From IMG/VR virus record IMGVR_UViG_3300021475_000002, positions 1 to 47,198 of that record: a DNA stretch of 47,198 nucleotides; one strand, 5' to 3'. The DNA comes from a virus. Both the position numbers and the translations under genes were made by a program. Below the pieces are notes generated by a model. The model had not been told where the DNA came from and did no database searches. It worked only from the letters and a program-made list of their open reading frames with translations. Below are positions 8,223 through 15,274 of the stretch, piece after piece (within the stretch, counting starts at the first letter, position 1; each line of letters starts with the position of its first letter).

Positions 8223-8557
8223 TTCACAACTCCGTTGTCGTCGGCATGAGGCTCAAAACACACATCACGATTTTAGCTGTAAACTGTTTTTTCTAGCATT
8301 CTCTAGCGTTTCCCCTCCGTCCGCTCCGTTCCCCTCTCCCTCCCCTCTATATATATATGTATGTATGTACTTAGAGAGAGATGTATAGTGTATATGATGA
8401 CGTGTAGCGTACTGAAATCATTGAGGGCAGGCCCACATGCCCAAAATGTGAGATCGTGTTATTGTAATCACAGTTGTGATTCCGCTAACACATGCCTAAA
8501 CAGCACAATGTGAAATGTTTTGGACCATTTTCCCTCTTTTTGATACAAGCTGCGTAT
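8223..8557. other. AT-rich/polypyrimidine intergenic region (335 bases)
   Basis: No gene is supported. In order rightward it contains a polypyrimidine tract (about 8309-8349), an alternating TATATATATATGTATGTATG run (8347-8370), an AGAGAGAG run, a GGGCA/TGCCC inverted repeat near 8424-8443, and the palindrome at 8466-8481. This composition is very unlike the GC-rich surroundings and could mark a replication origin, the phage attachment site or a promoter region for the leftward gene at 8222. Confidence 0.6.
8466..8481. promoter_or_regulatory. Palindrome AATCACAGTTGTGATT
   Basis: Perfect seven-base arms separated by two bases, in the AT-rich intergenic region between the leftward genes at 8558-9493 and 7725-8222. 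It has the form of a dimeric repressor or activator site. Confidence 0.5.
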
Positions 8558-9493
8558 TCATCCCGTCACCTCATAGCGACTGCGGGCAAGCGTGCCTTTC
8601 CCAAGCCCGTCTCGTATGTGCCCGCGCCACCAGTAGACGCCCGTGCGTCTGATCTTGAAGTGCCCGCGCACCAGGTGCTGACGCACTTCCGCCGCCGACA
8701 TGCCATGCGCTTCGGCCTGCCGCCCGTCGCGCCTGCCGAGGCGGATGCCGACGATCGTATGCGCCATGAGCGTCATGCGGCCGCGCTTGACGCGGGCGGC
8801 GTTGAGCCGCGCTGGCGGCTCGATCGTCTGCGTCGTCACGCAGTTCTTGGCGTTGAGCATAATCAGCATGCCGATCGCCGGCTTGACTTCCTGCGCGACG
8901 TCAAGGAACCGGGAATAGTCGAACGCGCGCCGCGGCGGCGCCGCGAGCGCCCCTGCGCCATCGCAAAAGCGTATGCACGCCTCGAGGTCGTGCATTGCTG
9001 CGGCCTCCTTCGGGTCGGCCGGCGTCTCCCATAGCGGCATGCGTTCGAACCGCCCGCTGAAATCGACCTCCGCATGCATGTCCGACCAGGCGACCGGCGG
9101 CTGGACGAGGAGCTTGCGCAAGTCTGCATCGATCTTTTCCGCCGCCTCGATCAACGCCCGCCTATCGTACGACCATGCCGTCGTCAACGAAAACGCCTGC
9201 GGCCCCATGCCCTCGATCAGGACGCCGATGCGGGTCGTGCGCACCTGCGTCGGATAGAGCGGCACGACGGCGGGCGACGGGTATTCGATCCAAGTGTGGT
9301 CGAACGGCGGCCTGGCGAACCGGCGCGCGGCGTCAATCAGCGACGACGGGCGCGAATGCAGAAGATTGATCACCGCCTCGACCGCAGCCGCGTCGAAGCA
9401 GAACTTCTGCGTGCGCGCGATGCGCGCCTTGATCTCAGCCGCAGGGCGCAAATGCGGGCCGTCGTAGTCCAGGATCTCGTCGGCGAGCGTCAT
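8558..9493 (-). CDS. Unknown protein with C-terminal VRGHFK...YWW...H motif
   Basis: The 311-residue product starts at ATG 9493, overlapping the upstream stop as ATGA. Residues 1-200 are a mixed alpha/beta domain of unknown type (for example YPTQVRTTRIGVLIEGMG). The C-terminal 60 residues contain HTIVGIRLGRR, then AAEVRQHLVRGHFKIRRTG and YWWRGHIRDG. I recognise this C-terminal HFK...YWW..H signature from a family of phage and bacterial proteins of unknown function. The gene is the sixth in the run of coupled genes downstream of integrase, so it probably belongs to an accessory or lysogeny-expressed set. Confidence 0.7.
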   Translation of the reverse strand: MTLADEILDYDGPHLRPAAEIKARIARTQKFCFDAAAVEAVINLLHSRPSSLIDAARRFARPPFDHTWIEYPSPAVVPLYPTQVRTTRIGVLIEGMGPQAFSLTTAWSYDRRALIEAAEKIDADLRKLLVQPPVAWSDMHAEVDFSGRFERMPLWETPADPKEAAAMHDLEACIRFCDGAGALAAPPRRAFDYSRFLDVAQEVKPAIGMLIMLNAKNCVTTQTIEPPARLNAARVKRGRMTLMAHTIVGIRLGRRDGRQAEAHGMSAAEVRQHLVRGHFKIRRTGVYWWRGHIRDGLGKGTLARSRYEVTG

Positions 9494-9732
9494 GGAAAGC
9501 GCAAGGCGCGCGCCAGGACGGCTTGAGCGCGCGCCAGGCGCATAAACAGCTCTTCGGCGCCGTAGACGGCAGGCTCGCCGCAGACTTCGCATTCATAGGC
9601 GCGCGCGTCCGGCTCGCACCCGCCCTGCTCGTGACCGCAGCCGATGCACAAGCCGGGATCGTCGAGGTTGGTCGTGCGCCGCCGCACGGCGTCCATGAGC
9701 CGTTCCTCAGTGATCGACGGGTGAATTTTCAT
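9490..9732 (-). CDS. Zinc-ribbon protein
   Basis: The 80-residue protein starts at ATG 9732; an upstream in-frame TTG at 9750 is possible but has no ribosome site. It contains GLCIGCGHEQGGCEPDARAY then ECEVCGEPAVYGAEELFM, two C-x2-C knuckles with an extra Cys. I recognise this as a small zinc-ribbon family frequent in phages and proteobacterial genomes. It overlaps the upstream membrane-protein gene by 26 bases and the next gene by ATGA. A DNA- or RNA-binding role is likely but unproven. Confidence 0.75.
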   Translation of the reverse strand: MKIHPSITEERLMDAVRRRTTNLDDPGLCIGCGHEQGGCEPDARAYECEVCGEPAVYGAEELFMRLARAQAVLARALRFP

Positions 9733-9937
9733 GCGCAGCCATCTTTTCAAGCTCGTCGATGCGTTTCACGGCGCGCTCGAGCGCCGCCTGGATCTGGGCC
9801 TGCGCCGCAATCACTGCGCCGAGCCTGGCGGCGGCGAGCGTGAACGCCTGCTCGAGCCGCCAGACGACATAGATCAGCACGCTGGCGATAAGCAGGATGG
9901 CGCACGTCTGGACGAAATCAATCTGTTCGGGCTTCAT
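9707..9937 (-). CDS. Small membrane protein with coiled-coil tail
   Basis: The 76-residue product has a short N-terminal segment, one transmembrane helix at residues 8-28 (FVQTCAILLIASVLIYVVW), then a helical region rich in Ala, Gln and Glu (LERAVKRIDELEKMAAHE). It overlaps the preceding gene, another single-helix protein of the same architecture, by 20 bases. They may form a membrane complex. Spanin-like or superinfection-exclusion roles are conceivable, but the position downstream of integrase favours expression from the prophage. No family is recognised. Confidence 0.65.
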   Translation of the reverse strand: MKPEQIDFVQTCAILLIASVLIYVVWRLEQAFTLAAARLGAVIAAQAQIQAALERAVKRIDELEKMAAHENSPVDH

Positions 9938-10118
9938 TCTTGAGTCGTTCGACTTCTCTGCACAGCGCCGCGACCGTGATCTCGAGCCTGGCGATCTCGA
10001 GCATGCGCGTCGCGAACGCCTGCCTTGTCCGCAGGATCGCCAGCCTGGCGGCGGCCGCCATCAGCATCGACGCCGCCAGCATCAGAACTACCGAAACCAG
10101 AAGGATGAATTCGCTCAC
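9918..10118 (-). CDS. Small membrane protein
   Basis: The 66-residue product starts at GTG 10118, overlapping the upstream stop as GTGA. An N-terminal transmembrane helix (residues 3-28, FILLVSVVLMLAASMLMAAA) is followed by a charged amphipathic helix. Architecture matches the next gene downstream. Function unknown; see the neighbouring membrane protein. Confidence 0.65.
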   Translation of the reverse strand: MSEFILLVSVVLMLAASMLMAAAARLAILRTRQAFATRMLEIARLEITVAALCREVERLKNEARTD

Positions 10119-10324
10119 AAGCGGCTTTCCATCCTCGCCAGGCGCTCGATGGCGTCGCTATAGCTCTCAGACGGGCGCCTGATGGCCGTCAGCTTGTCTG
10201 CCGTCTCTGGTGTCAGCCACAAGAAAAACCTGCCCTCGGGGCTTCTATGGGGCTCCATGAGCGGTCCGTCGGTCGAGGCGGCGATCGCCTCGTACGCCGC
10301 GGGTGAGATCTCGATGCGGATCAT
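10115..10324 (-). CDS. Small unknown protein coupled to integrase
   Basis: The 69-residue product starts at ATG 10324, overlapping the integrase stop as ATGA. It begins MIRIEISPAAYEAIAAS and continues with FFLWLTPETADKLTAIRRPSE and a helical C-terminus. The pattern (short beta strand, then helices) resembles small phage proteins of unknown role found near integrases. Translational coupling to integrase suggests co-expression. Confidence 0.65.
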   Translation of the reverse strand: MIRIEISPAAYEAIAASTDGPLMEPHRSPEGRFFLWLTPETADKLTAIRRPSESYSDAIERLARMESRL

Positions 10325-11454
10325 TCTGCCGCCACCAGTCGCGGTCCCGCGCTTTTCTGGCTGTCGTTCCACTTGACCCGGCTGCGGACGCTGTCCGGCA
10401 GGATATGCTCGTAGCGCTTGATCAACGTCAGGGGATTGTCGCCTACCATCTTGCCGACGATGTACACGTCCGTGCCGTTCAAGATCATCTGAGTGATGAA
10501 CGTATGCCGCAGCAGGTGCGGATGCACGCGCTCAAATTCGGTCCCGCGGATTGCCGAAGACCACATGCCTTCGATGTCGGCCGGGCTGTCGAGGACGTAA
10601 TCCGACGTCGCTTCGGTGCGCGCAGCGAGCAGGAACGCCTTGAGCCGCGGCGACATCGGCGAGACGCCGCGCTTCTTGTTCGCCGGGATCTTCTCTTCGC
10701 ACTTGTCGAAACGGATCAATTCGTTGGCGAAGTCGACCTGCGCCCAGCGCAAGGTGCAGATCGCCATCTTGCGCGCGCCGGTGTCGATCGCGATCGCGCC
10801 CCAGCGGGCTGCGCGCGACAGGCGCGCGGCGTGCTTGGCGTTGCCGTGCCGGTATGCCGTGACGATCAGCCATAAACGGTCGGTTTCCTCGACCGTCAGC
10901 GCGATACGCTCGGGCTGCGCCTCCTCCTTCGGCCGTTCGATCTTCGACAGGCGCATGGCCTTCTCGTACGGGATGAACTCATGGTCGACGGCGAACTGCC
11001 GGATGGTCTTGATGTAGCCGACCTCATTACGGATGCGCCCGTCGCCGACCGTCGCCCGGCGAGCGGCTTTGTACGCAAGGATCTCGGGAGCGCTGATCGA
11101 CGACAGGCGCCGGTCGCCGAACGTCTTTAGCGGCATGCCGATGACGTACTTGAAGCTTCCGTTCAGCCGCTTTTCCCGAGCGTAGATCTCGGCGATCTCG
11201 GCGAACGTCGGCTCGATGTGCTTGTCGACCAGATGCTCGAGCAGGTCCGCCTTCAACGCCCTTACGAACGCCGAAGCGTTCGGCTCGTCAGCGCAACCCG
11301 TAGTCCAATAGTTCTTTCGTCCATCGGGGCGGGTGATACAGGCATAGTCAATGTTGCCCGTGAGCTTCGACCGCCGCCAGTCGTTGGCGGCTTTGTCCCA
11401 TGCGAGCTTGACCGTGTGCGGGTCGATGGTTTGATCGGATTTGAGGGTAGGCAT
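10321..11454 (-). CDS. int: Tyrosine recombinase (phage integrase)
   Basis: The 377-residue protein would integrate and excise the phage genome at attP/attB. The start at 11454 has AGGGAA eight bases upstream. An N-terminal arm and core-binding region (residues 80-180) precede the catalytic domain. Catalytic residues visible are R228 (DTGARKMAICTLRW), a Lys near 260, H313 and R316 (HPHLLRHTF), and Y348 (LIKRYEH). The usual LGH box before the tyrosine reads VGDN, so its conserved His is replaced. The gene lies downstream of an HTH excisionase-like gene with which it overlaps by 193 bases. Its presence makes the phage temperate. The attachment site was not identified. Confidence 0.9.
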   Translation of the reverse strand: MPTLKSDQTIDPHTVKLAWDKAANDWRRSKLTGNIDYACITRPDGRKNYWTTGCADEPNASAFVRALKADLLEHLVDKHIEPTFAEIAEIYAREKRLNGSFKYVIGMPLKTFGDRRLSSISAPEILAYKAARRATVGDGRIRNEVGYIKTIRQFAVDHEFIPYEKAMRLSKIERPKEEAQPERIALTVEETDRLWLIVTAYRHGNAKHAARLSRAARWGAIAIDTGARKMAICTLRWAQVDFANELIRFDKCEEKIPANKKRGVSPMSPRLKAFLLAARTEATSDYVLDSPADIEGMWSSAIRGTEFERVHPHLLRHTFITQMILNGTDVYIVGKMVGDNPLTLIKRYEHILPDSVRSRVKWNDSQKSAGPRLVAAE

Positions 11455-11627
11455 TTAACTGTTTCCCTGTGGGCTAGGAAAGTGAGGAACGTAGGGTGAT
11501 CGATCAGCGGCGGCCGGCCTGGCAGGAATGGCAGTCCCTCTTCTCGCCGCCACCGGCGGATCGTTTCGGCTGACCGCCTGACCAGGCGCCCCGCGTCGAC
11601 GTCCGTGAGAAAAGGGCCGGAAATCAT
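11262..11627 (-). CDS. HTH protein, probable excisionase/directionality factor
   Basis: The start at ATG 11627 overlaps the upstream stop as ATGA. Residues 4-48 (FLTDVDAGRLVRRSAETI then RRWRREEGLPFLPGRPP) form a MerR/AlpA-like winged helix-turn-helix as in many excisionases. From about residue 58 the frame runs over the integrase start and becomes Ser/Thr/Arg-rich until the stop at 11262, so the last 64 residues are encoded in DNA that also encodes integrase. The tail may be real, as in other xis-int overlaps, or the working protein may be shorter through frameshifting. Position directly before integrase supports a role in excision control. Confidence 0.65.
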   Translation of the reverse strand: MISGPFLTDVDAGRLVRRSAETIRRWRREEGLPFLPGRPPLIDHPTFLTFLAHRETVKCLPSNPIKPSTRTRSSSHGTKPPTTGGGRSSRATLTMPVSPAPMDERTIGLRVALTSRTLRRS

Positions 11628-11830
11628 GTCTCGAACGCCTCCACCGCGCGAATGATCTCGATCAGGTCTTCGGGGCGGTAGCGGCTGTCGACCGCGAGCT
11701 TGGCGACGGCATATTGCGCGGCCAACAAGACCGCGGGGCCGCTTTTGTCCCAAGCGACGGCGAGCCCCGGCAGCATGTTCTCCTGGACAGCGGCGAAAGC
11801 TTTCGCGATATCGACATGATTCGGGGTCAT
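11624..11830 (-). CDS. Small unknown protein in lysogeny operon
   Basis: The 68-residue product starts at ATG 11830 with a strong GGGAGGA site eight bases upstream. An earlier in-frame start at 11905 was rejected because it lacks a ribosome site. The protein is helical (HVDIAKAFAAVQENML, AAQYAVAKLAVDSRY, DLIEIIRAVEAFET) and resembles no family I know. It is translationally coupled to the HTH gene by ATGA and lies between the repressor and the excisionase-integrase pair. Confidence 0.65.
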   Translation of the reverse strand: MTPNHVDIAKAFAAVQENMLPGLAVAWDKSGPAVLLAAQYAVAKLAVDSRYRPEDLIEIIRAVEAFET

Positions 11831-11905
11831 CGTCTTTTTCCTCCCTGCCGCCCCATTTCCGCAGACGTAAACGGTTAAATGGTTGAGCTTGCACAGTCCA
11901 GCCAT

Positions 11906-11919
11906 GTTCTTACAGAACT
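11906..11919. promoter_or_regulatory. Dyad shared with 7253-7266
   Basis: The minus strand reads AGTTCTGTAAGAAC, identical to the core of the palindrome at 7252-7268. It overlaps the repressor stop codon and lies about 80 bases upstream of the start of the 11830-11262 genes, where it could control their transcription. Confidence 0.5.
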
Positions 11920-12368
11920 TCTTTTTGCTCGGCCTTCAACAGCAGGCCATGAATCTCGTGCGCAATTTCAGCCGGCAGGTACTGAGCGATCTGGACGAAC
12001 ACGCCCTCTTGCCCGTGCGGGCGGGTGATCGACCAGTCGGCTGCGCCGTGATGGGCGGCCTTCAATTCGGCTCGCGGCGCGAGGTCGCCGATTTTGACAC
12101 CGAGCACTCGCGCCAGTTTCTCCAGGTTTTCTTTGTCGGGAAAGCTCTTGCCGCTGACCCAGACTGAAATCCGGTCGCGGCCGCGGGCGACGTTCTTGTC
12201 TTCGGAATTGGTGTACCGGCCCCAGATTTTGGCGGCGAGGTCGGATTGCGACCATTCACGTTCAGCCATGAGCTTCTGAAGCGTTTTTGCGAAATCGATG
12301 TCGCGGACGCGCTCGGCGGGCAATTGCGCCCCGCGGAGGCGCGGCAGTTGATTGACGGTTCTGGACAC
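11910..12368 (-). CDS. XRE-family (CI-like) repressor
   Basis: This is the probable lysogeny repressor. I place the start at GTG 12368, preceded by AAAGGA at good spacing, giving 152 residues; an ATG at 12413 in the same frame is an alternative. Residues 25-100 hold a helix-turn-helix domain: FAKTLQKLMAEREWSQSDLA (helices 1-2), then an unusual Arg/Asn-rich insertion (GRYTNSEDKNVARGRD), then RISVWVSGKSFPDKENLEKL. The C-terminal part is short and helical with no LexA-type Ser-Lys protease motif, so induction would not be by simple RecA-mediated cleavage. It is divergent from the replication operon, with dyads and repeats between them. Confidence 0.8.
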   Translation of the reverse strand: MSRTVNQLPRLRGAQLPAERVRDIDFAKTLQKLMAEREWSQSDLAAKIWGRYTNSEDKNVARGRDRISVWVSGKSFPDKENLEKLARVLGVKIGDLAPRAELKAAHHGAADWSITRPHGQEGVFVQIAQYLPAEIAHEIHGLLLKAEQKEVL

Positions 12369-12397
12369 GGCGGCGGTTCCTTTCATGGATAAGGAAC

Positions 12398-12451
12398 TGT
12401 CAATATATGTCAATGTTGTGCGTTTGGCAACTTAGTTGGTCATCGACCAAC
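12398..12451. promoter_or_regulatory. Probable operator region between repressor and early operon
   Basis: Two direct copies of TGTCAAT spaced 10 bases apart (12398-12404, 12408-12414) read leftward as TTGACA boxes. Beyond them lies a perfect 7-3-7 dyad, GTTGGTCATCGACCAAC (12435-12451). This is the expected location of lysogeny operators. The precise repressor promoter is not clear: TTGACA at 12413-12408 is followed 16 bases on by TATCCA, but its start point would fall within the ribosome site. Confidence 0.55.
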
Positions 12452-12515
12452 ACCTCCGCACCCGATTGCGTTCGTTGTCCAGCTAACAGATTTGTGGAGG
12501 TCGGAATTTGGCCCC

Positions 12516-12545
12516 TTGACAAACGAATTGGCGGGTGTCGTTAAT
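12516..12545 (+). promoter_or_regulatory. Candidate rightward early promoter
   Basis: A perfect TTGACA (12516-12521) is followed after 18 bases by GTTAAT (12540-12545). Predicted transcription would begin shortly before the first early gene at 12575. Just downstream is GCCCAACACC (12552-12561), a string that recurs in the 24.3-24.5 kb intergenic region. Confidence 0.5.
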
Positions 12546-12574
12546 GCCGAAGCCCAACACCAGACACCAGCGTC

Positions 12575-12781
12575 ATGAACGCCATCGTCCGCCAAGAATC
12601 GCTCTCCCGCTATAATTTCGATTCGCTACGGCATGGCGACGCGATCGCCGTCCGCTCGAAAGCATCCTGCCGGGAAATGTTCCGGCGCTGGAAAAAGACC
12701 AGTGGGCGGCGAGGCCGGCTGGTCAGCTCGCGCGAAGACCCGACGCTCTTGTATTTCATCGACGAGACGGACCCGGTCTAA
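12575..12781 (+). CDS. Small unknown protein, first gene of early operon
   Basis: The 68-residue basic product (MNAIVRQESLSRYNFDSL onward; many Arg/Lys, C-terminus LLYFIDETDPV) shows no recognised domain. There is no good ribosome site before the ATG, so the transcript may be nearly leaderless. Its stop overlaps the next start as TAATG. Position immediately behind the early promoter suggests an early regulator or host-takeover factor, but this is inference. Confidence 0.6.
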   Translation: MNAIVRQESLSRYNFDSLRHGDAIAVRSKASCREMFRRWKKTSGRRGRLVSSREDPTLLYFIDETDPV

Positions 12782-13224
12782 TGCGCATTCTCGGCGTCGA
12801 TCCGGGCGTGAGCGGCGCCTATGCCCTCCTTAGCCATGTGGCGGAAATCGTCGACGACCTTCCCGTCGTCAACCGTCAGGTCGACGGCGCGGAATGGCGG
12901 CGCAGGCTCGCAACTCTCAAGCCCGACGTCGCCGTCGTCGAATTGGTGCATTCGATGCCTAAGCAGGGCGTCGCCTCGACCTTCCGCTTCGGCATGGCGT
13001 GCGGGATCATCCGCGGCGTCTTGTCCGGCGCCGGCGTGCCGATCGTCGATGTCGCGCCGACCGTATGGAAGAAACACTTCAAGCTCGACAGCGACGCCGA
13101 GAAATCGCGCGCCCTCGCCATCCGGCGGTTTCCGACGTCACCGGCGCTGGCGCGCAAGAAGGACCACAACCGCGCCGAAGCCCTCCTGATTGCATTGTGG
13201 AAACTGGAGACGGACTTGCCATGA
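12781..13224 (+). CDS. RuvC-like Holliday junction resolvase
   Basis: The 147-residue protein has the RNase H-fold signature of RuvC-type crossover junction nucleases: D7 in ILGVDPGVSGAYAL, E54 in VAVVELVHSMPKQGVASTF, and the C-terminal KKDHNRAEALLIALW with a catalytic Asp. The segment FRFGMACGIIRGVL followed by VPIVDVAPTVWKKHF matches the family. It probably resolves branched DNA before packaging, or debranches recombination intermediates during replication. It is coupled to the genes on either side by TAATG and ATGA. Confidence 0.85.
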   Translation: MRILGVDPGVSGAYALLSHVAEIVDDLPVVNRQVDGAEWRRRLATLKPDVAVVELVHSMPKQGVASTFRFGMACGIIRGVLSGAGVPIVDVAPTVWKKHFKLDSDAEKSRALAIRRFPTSPALARKKDHNRAEALLIALWKLETDLP

Positions 13225-14630
13225 AAGCGGCGAAACGGCGGCCGGCGCCGCAAACGCCACGGCATGGACTGGGCGATCGTGTGGCTTTCGATAGAACCAA
13301 CTTATGGAGGCATCAGGTCGAAGGCGTCGAGCATGCAGCGCGCCACCACAAGGTCGCGCTCGTCCACGACACCGGCACGGGCAAGACCCGCACCGCGATC
13401 CGTATCGCCGACCAGGTCGCCAACCGCATTCTGGTCATGTGCCCGGCGATCGCCGTCGAGCACTGGGCGCACGAACTCGACCAGTGGAGCCAGATCCGCC
13501 GCAGCGTGGCGATCGTGCGCGGCGTGCGTGAGGCGCTCAACGCCGGCGTCCTGATCGTGCCGTTCAGCCTCGTTTCGACACGCCCGTCCCTGGTCGTACG
13601 CCTTAAGGCGTACGACTTTGACCTCGTCATCATCGACGAAGCGCACGCGCTGAAAGAGCCGACGACCAAGCGCACCGAAGCGGTCTATGGCGACGGCGGC
13701 CTGGCGTGCTCCGCACCCTACGTCGTCTTGCTGACGGCGACGCTGATGCCCAACCATCCAGCCGAACTTTGGCCGCATCTGCACGCCCTGCGCCCCGAAC
13801 TGCTCGCGCAGCCGGGCTATGACAGCTTCATCGAGCGCTATTGCGAGACGAAAACGACCTGGCGCGGGTCGACGCCGGTCGAGCGCATCGTCGGCATGAA
13901 GAAGGGCGCGCCCGCGGCCGACCTCAAGCAACGGCTCATGACGTTCGTCCACCGCGTGCGCAAGAAGGACGTGCAGAAGGATCTGCCGGCGGTCGTCGTC
14001 GACGTCTGGCCGGTCCATGTCGCCGACCTCAACGTCCCCGACGAGATCATGCGCCAATGGCGTCTGGCGGAAGCGGGCCTGGTGCGCGACGTCGGCGCGG
14101 GCGTCGGCGAGGAAGCGCTTGCGCTCGCGCGCGCTTCACCGCATTCGGCGACCCAGCGCCGGCTCACCGGCGTCATCAAGCTGCAGGCGATGACTGCGGT
14201 TCTTACCGACGAGCTCGCTGAACCCGATCACAAGGTCATCGCGTTCAGCTACCACCGCGCCGTTCTCGATGCGCTCTCTCAGCGCTTCGCCGGCTACGGC
14301 GTCGCGACAATCGACGGCGGCACGCCGGCCGGGCGGCGCTTCGACCTCGTCAAGTCCTTCCGCATGGACCCCAAGATCCGGCTGTTTAACGGCCAGATCA
14401 ACACTGCCGGCGAAGTGATCGACCTTACGCCCTGTTCGTCCATGTGGATCATGGAGAGCGATTGGACCCCGAAGACGATCGTGCAGGCGATCGGCCGGGC
14501 TAACCGGCCGGGTCAGGTCGAGCCCCTGACCGTGCGCATGCTGACGCTCGAGGGGTCGATCGACACGGCGCTCGCTCGCACGCTCGCACGCAAGGCGCGC
14601 GACATCGAAACGATCCTGGAGGGCGTCTGA
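13221..14630 (+). CDS. SNF2/DEAH-type superfamily 2 helicase
   Basis: The 469-residue protein starts at ATG 13221 (ATGA overlap). The frame is open further upstream but that extension overlaps the resolvase gene and was rejected. Motifs in order: Walker A HDTGTGKT (residues 49-56), DEAH box LVIIDEAHALK (around 139-142), motif III LLTATLMPN, and motif VI QAIGRANRPGQ. Length and layout match phage DEAD/SNF2 helicases that accompany DUF2800, DUF2815 and family A polymerase in temperate phages. It probably remodels forks or recombination intermediates using ATP. Confidence 0.9.
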   Translation: MKAAKRRPAPQTPRHGLGDRVAFDRTNLWRHQVEGVEHAARHHKVALVHDTGTGKTRTAIRIADQVANRILVMCPAIAVEHWAHELDQWSQIRRSVAIVRGVREALNAGVLIVPFSLVSTRPSLVVRLKAYDFDLVIIDEAHALKEPTTKRTEAVYGDGGLACSAPYVVLLTATLMPNHPAELWPHLHALRPELLAQPGYDSFIERYCETKTTWRGSTPVERIVGMKKGAPAADLKQRLMTFVHRVRKKDVQKDLPAVVVDVWPVHVADLNVPDEIMRQWRLAEAGLVRDVGAGVGEEALALARASPHSATQRRLTGVIKLQAMTAVLTDELAEPDHKVIAFSYHRAVLDALSQRFAGYGVATIDGGTPAGRRFDLVKSFRMDPKIRLFNGQINTAGEVIDLTPCSSMWIMESDWTPKTIVQAIGRANRPGQVEPLTVRMLTLEGSIDTALARTLARKARDIETILEGV

Positions 14631-14858
14631 ATGAAACGCGCTTTCCTGATTTTCTATCTTGCTGCTCAACCGGCGGAAGCGGCGGCTTGCCACCGTTTTC
14701 ACCATTGGGCCTATCCATGGCCGCAACGATGCGGTGTCGTTGTCGTCGCGCGTGCGGTCTTCCGACCGCCGGCGCGGCCGGTCGTCGAGGAGGACGCCGG
14801 GCGGCGCGAAGCGCTGGAGCAGCTCAAGCTTGAACTTAACCAAGGAGTAAAACCGTGA
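14631..14858 (+). CDS. Small Cys/His-containing protein
   Basis: The 75-residue product begins directly after the helicase stop. MKRAFLIFYLAAQPAEAA is hydrophobic and signal-like, followed by CHRFHHWAYPWPQRCG, a Cys...Cys segment I recognise from small alphaproteobacterial proteins of unknown role. The C-terminus is helical and charged (EDAGRREALEQLKLELNQG). Its stop overlaps the next start as GTGA, which supports that it is a real gene despite a weak ribosome site. Confidence 0.6.
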   Translation: MKRAFLIFYLAAQPAEAAACHRFHHWAYPWPQRCGVVVVARAVFRPPARPVVEEDAGRREALEQLKLELNQGVKP

Positions 14859-15274
14859 CCACTGAATTGCATTTGACGATCCATGCGAACAGCGCGGCCG
14901 ACGCCCTGTCCGAACTGGCGGCGCTCGGCCGTCGCGCGGCTGTGGAGTTGGGTGTCGCTCCGCAACCGCAAGACATTCCCGCGCCTGCGCCCGACAAGGG
15001 CAACGGCGAGGACGCTGCGCCGGTGGCCGGGAAGAAGGGCCGCCCCAAGAAAGCCGACGCCGCGCCGCCAGCCGACGCCGGGCCGGACCGGGCCGACATC
15101 ATCAAGGGTCTGACCGACCTCTACATGGCCGGCAACCCGGTAGTGCGCGACCGCATTACCGCCTTCCGCGACACGCACGGCGCGCAACGCTTGCGCGAAT
15201 TAAAGGACGAGGCGCTGCCGGAAGCGGCCAGACTTCTCGGCGAACTGCAGCAGATCGAGGCGGCGGCGCCGTGA
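14855..15274 (+). CDS. Unknown early protein
   Basis: The 139-residue product starts at GTG 14855 with AAGGAG eight bases upstream. Residues 1-35 are a helical domain (ADALSELAALGRRAAVEL). Residues 40-75 are a Pro/Ala/Lys linker with GKKGRPKK, which resembles an AT-hook. A helical C-terminal domain follows (ADIIKGLTDLYMAGNPVVRD). The AT-hook-like patch suggests DNA binding. The place between helicase and DUF2800 suggests a role in replication or recombination. Confidence 0.65.
   Translation: MTTELHLTIHANSAADALSELAALGRRAAVELGVAPQPQDIPAPAPDKGNGEDAAPVAGKKGRPKKADAAPPADAGPDRADIIKGLTDLYMAGNPVVRDRITAFRDTHGAQRLRELKDEALPEAARLLGELQQIEAAAP

Noticed and set aside
12999-13220. N-terminal extension of the SNF2-type helicase
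   Set aside because: The extension lies in another frame of the resolvase gene and is Arg-rich; ATG 13221 gives an ATGA overlap typical of this operon.
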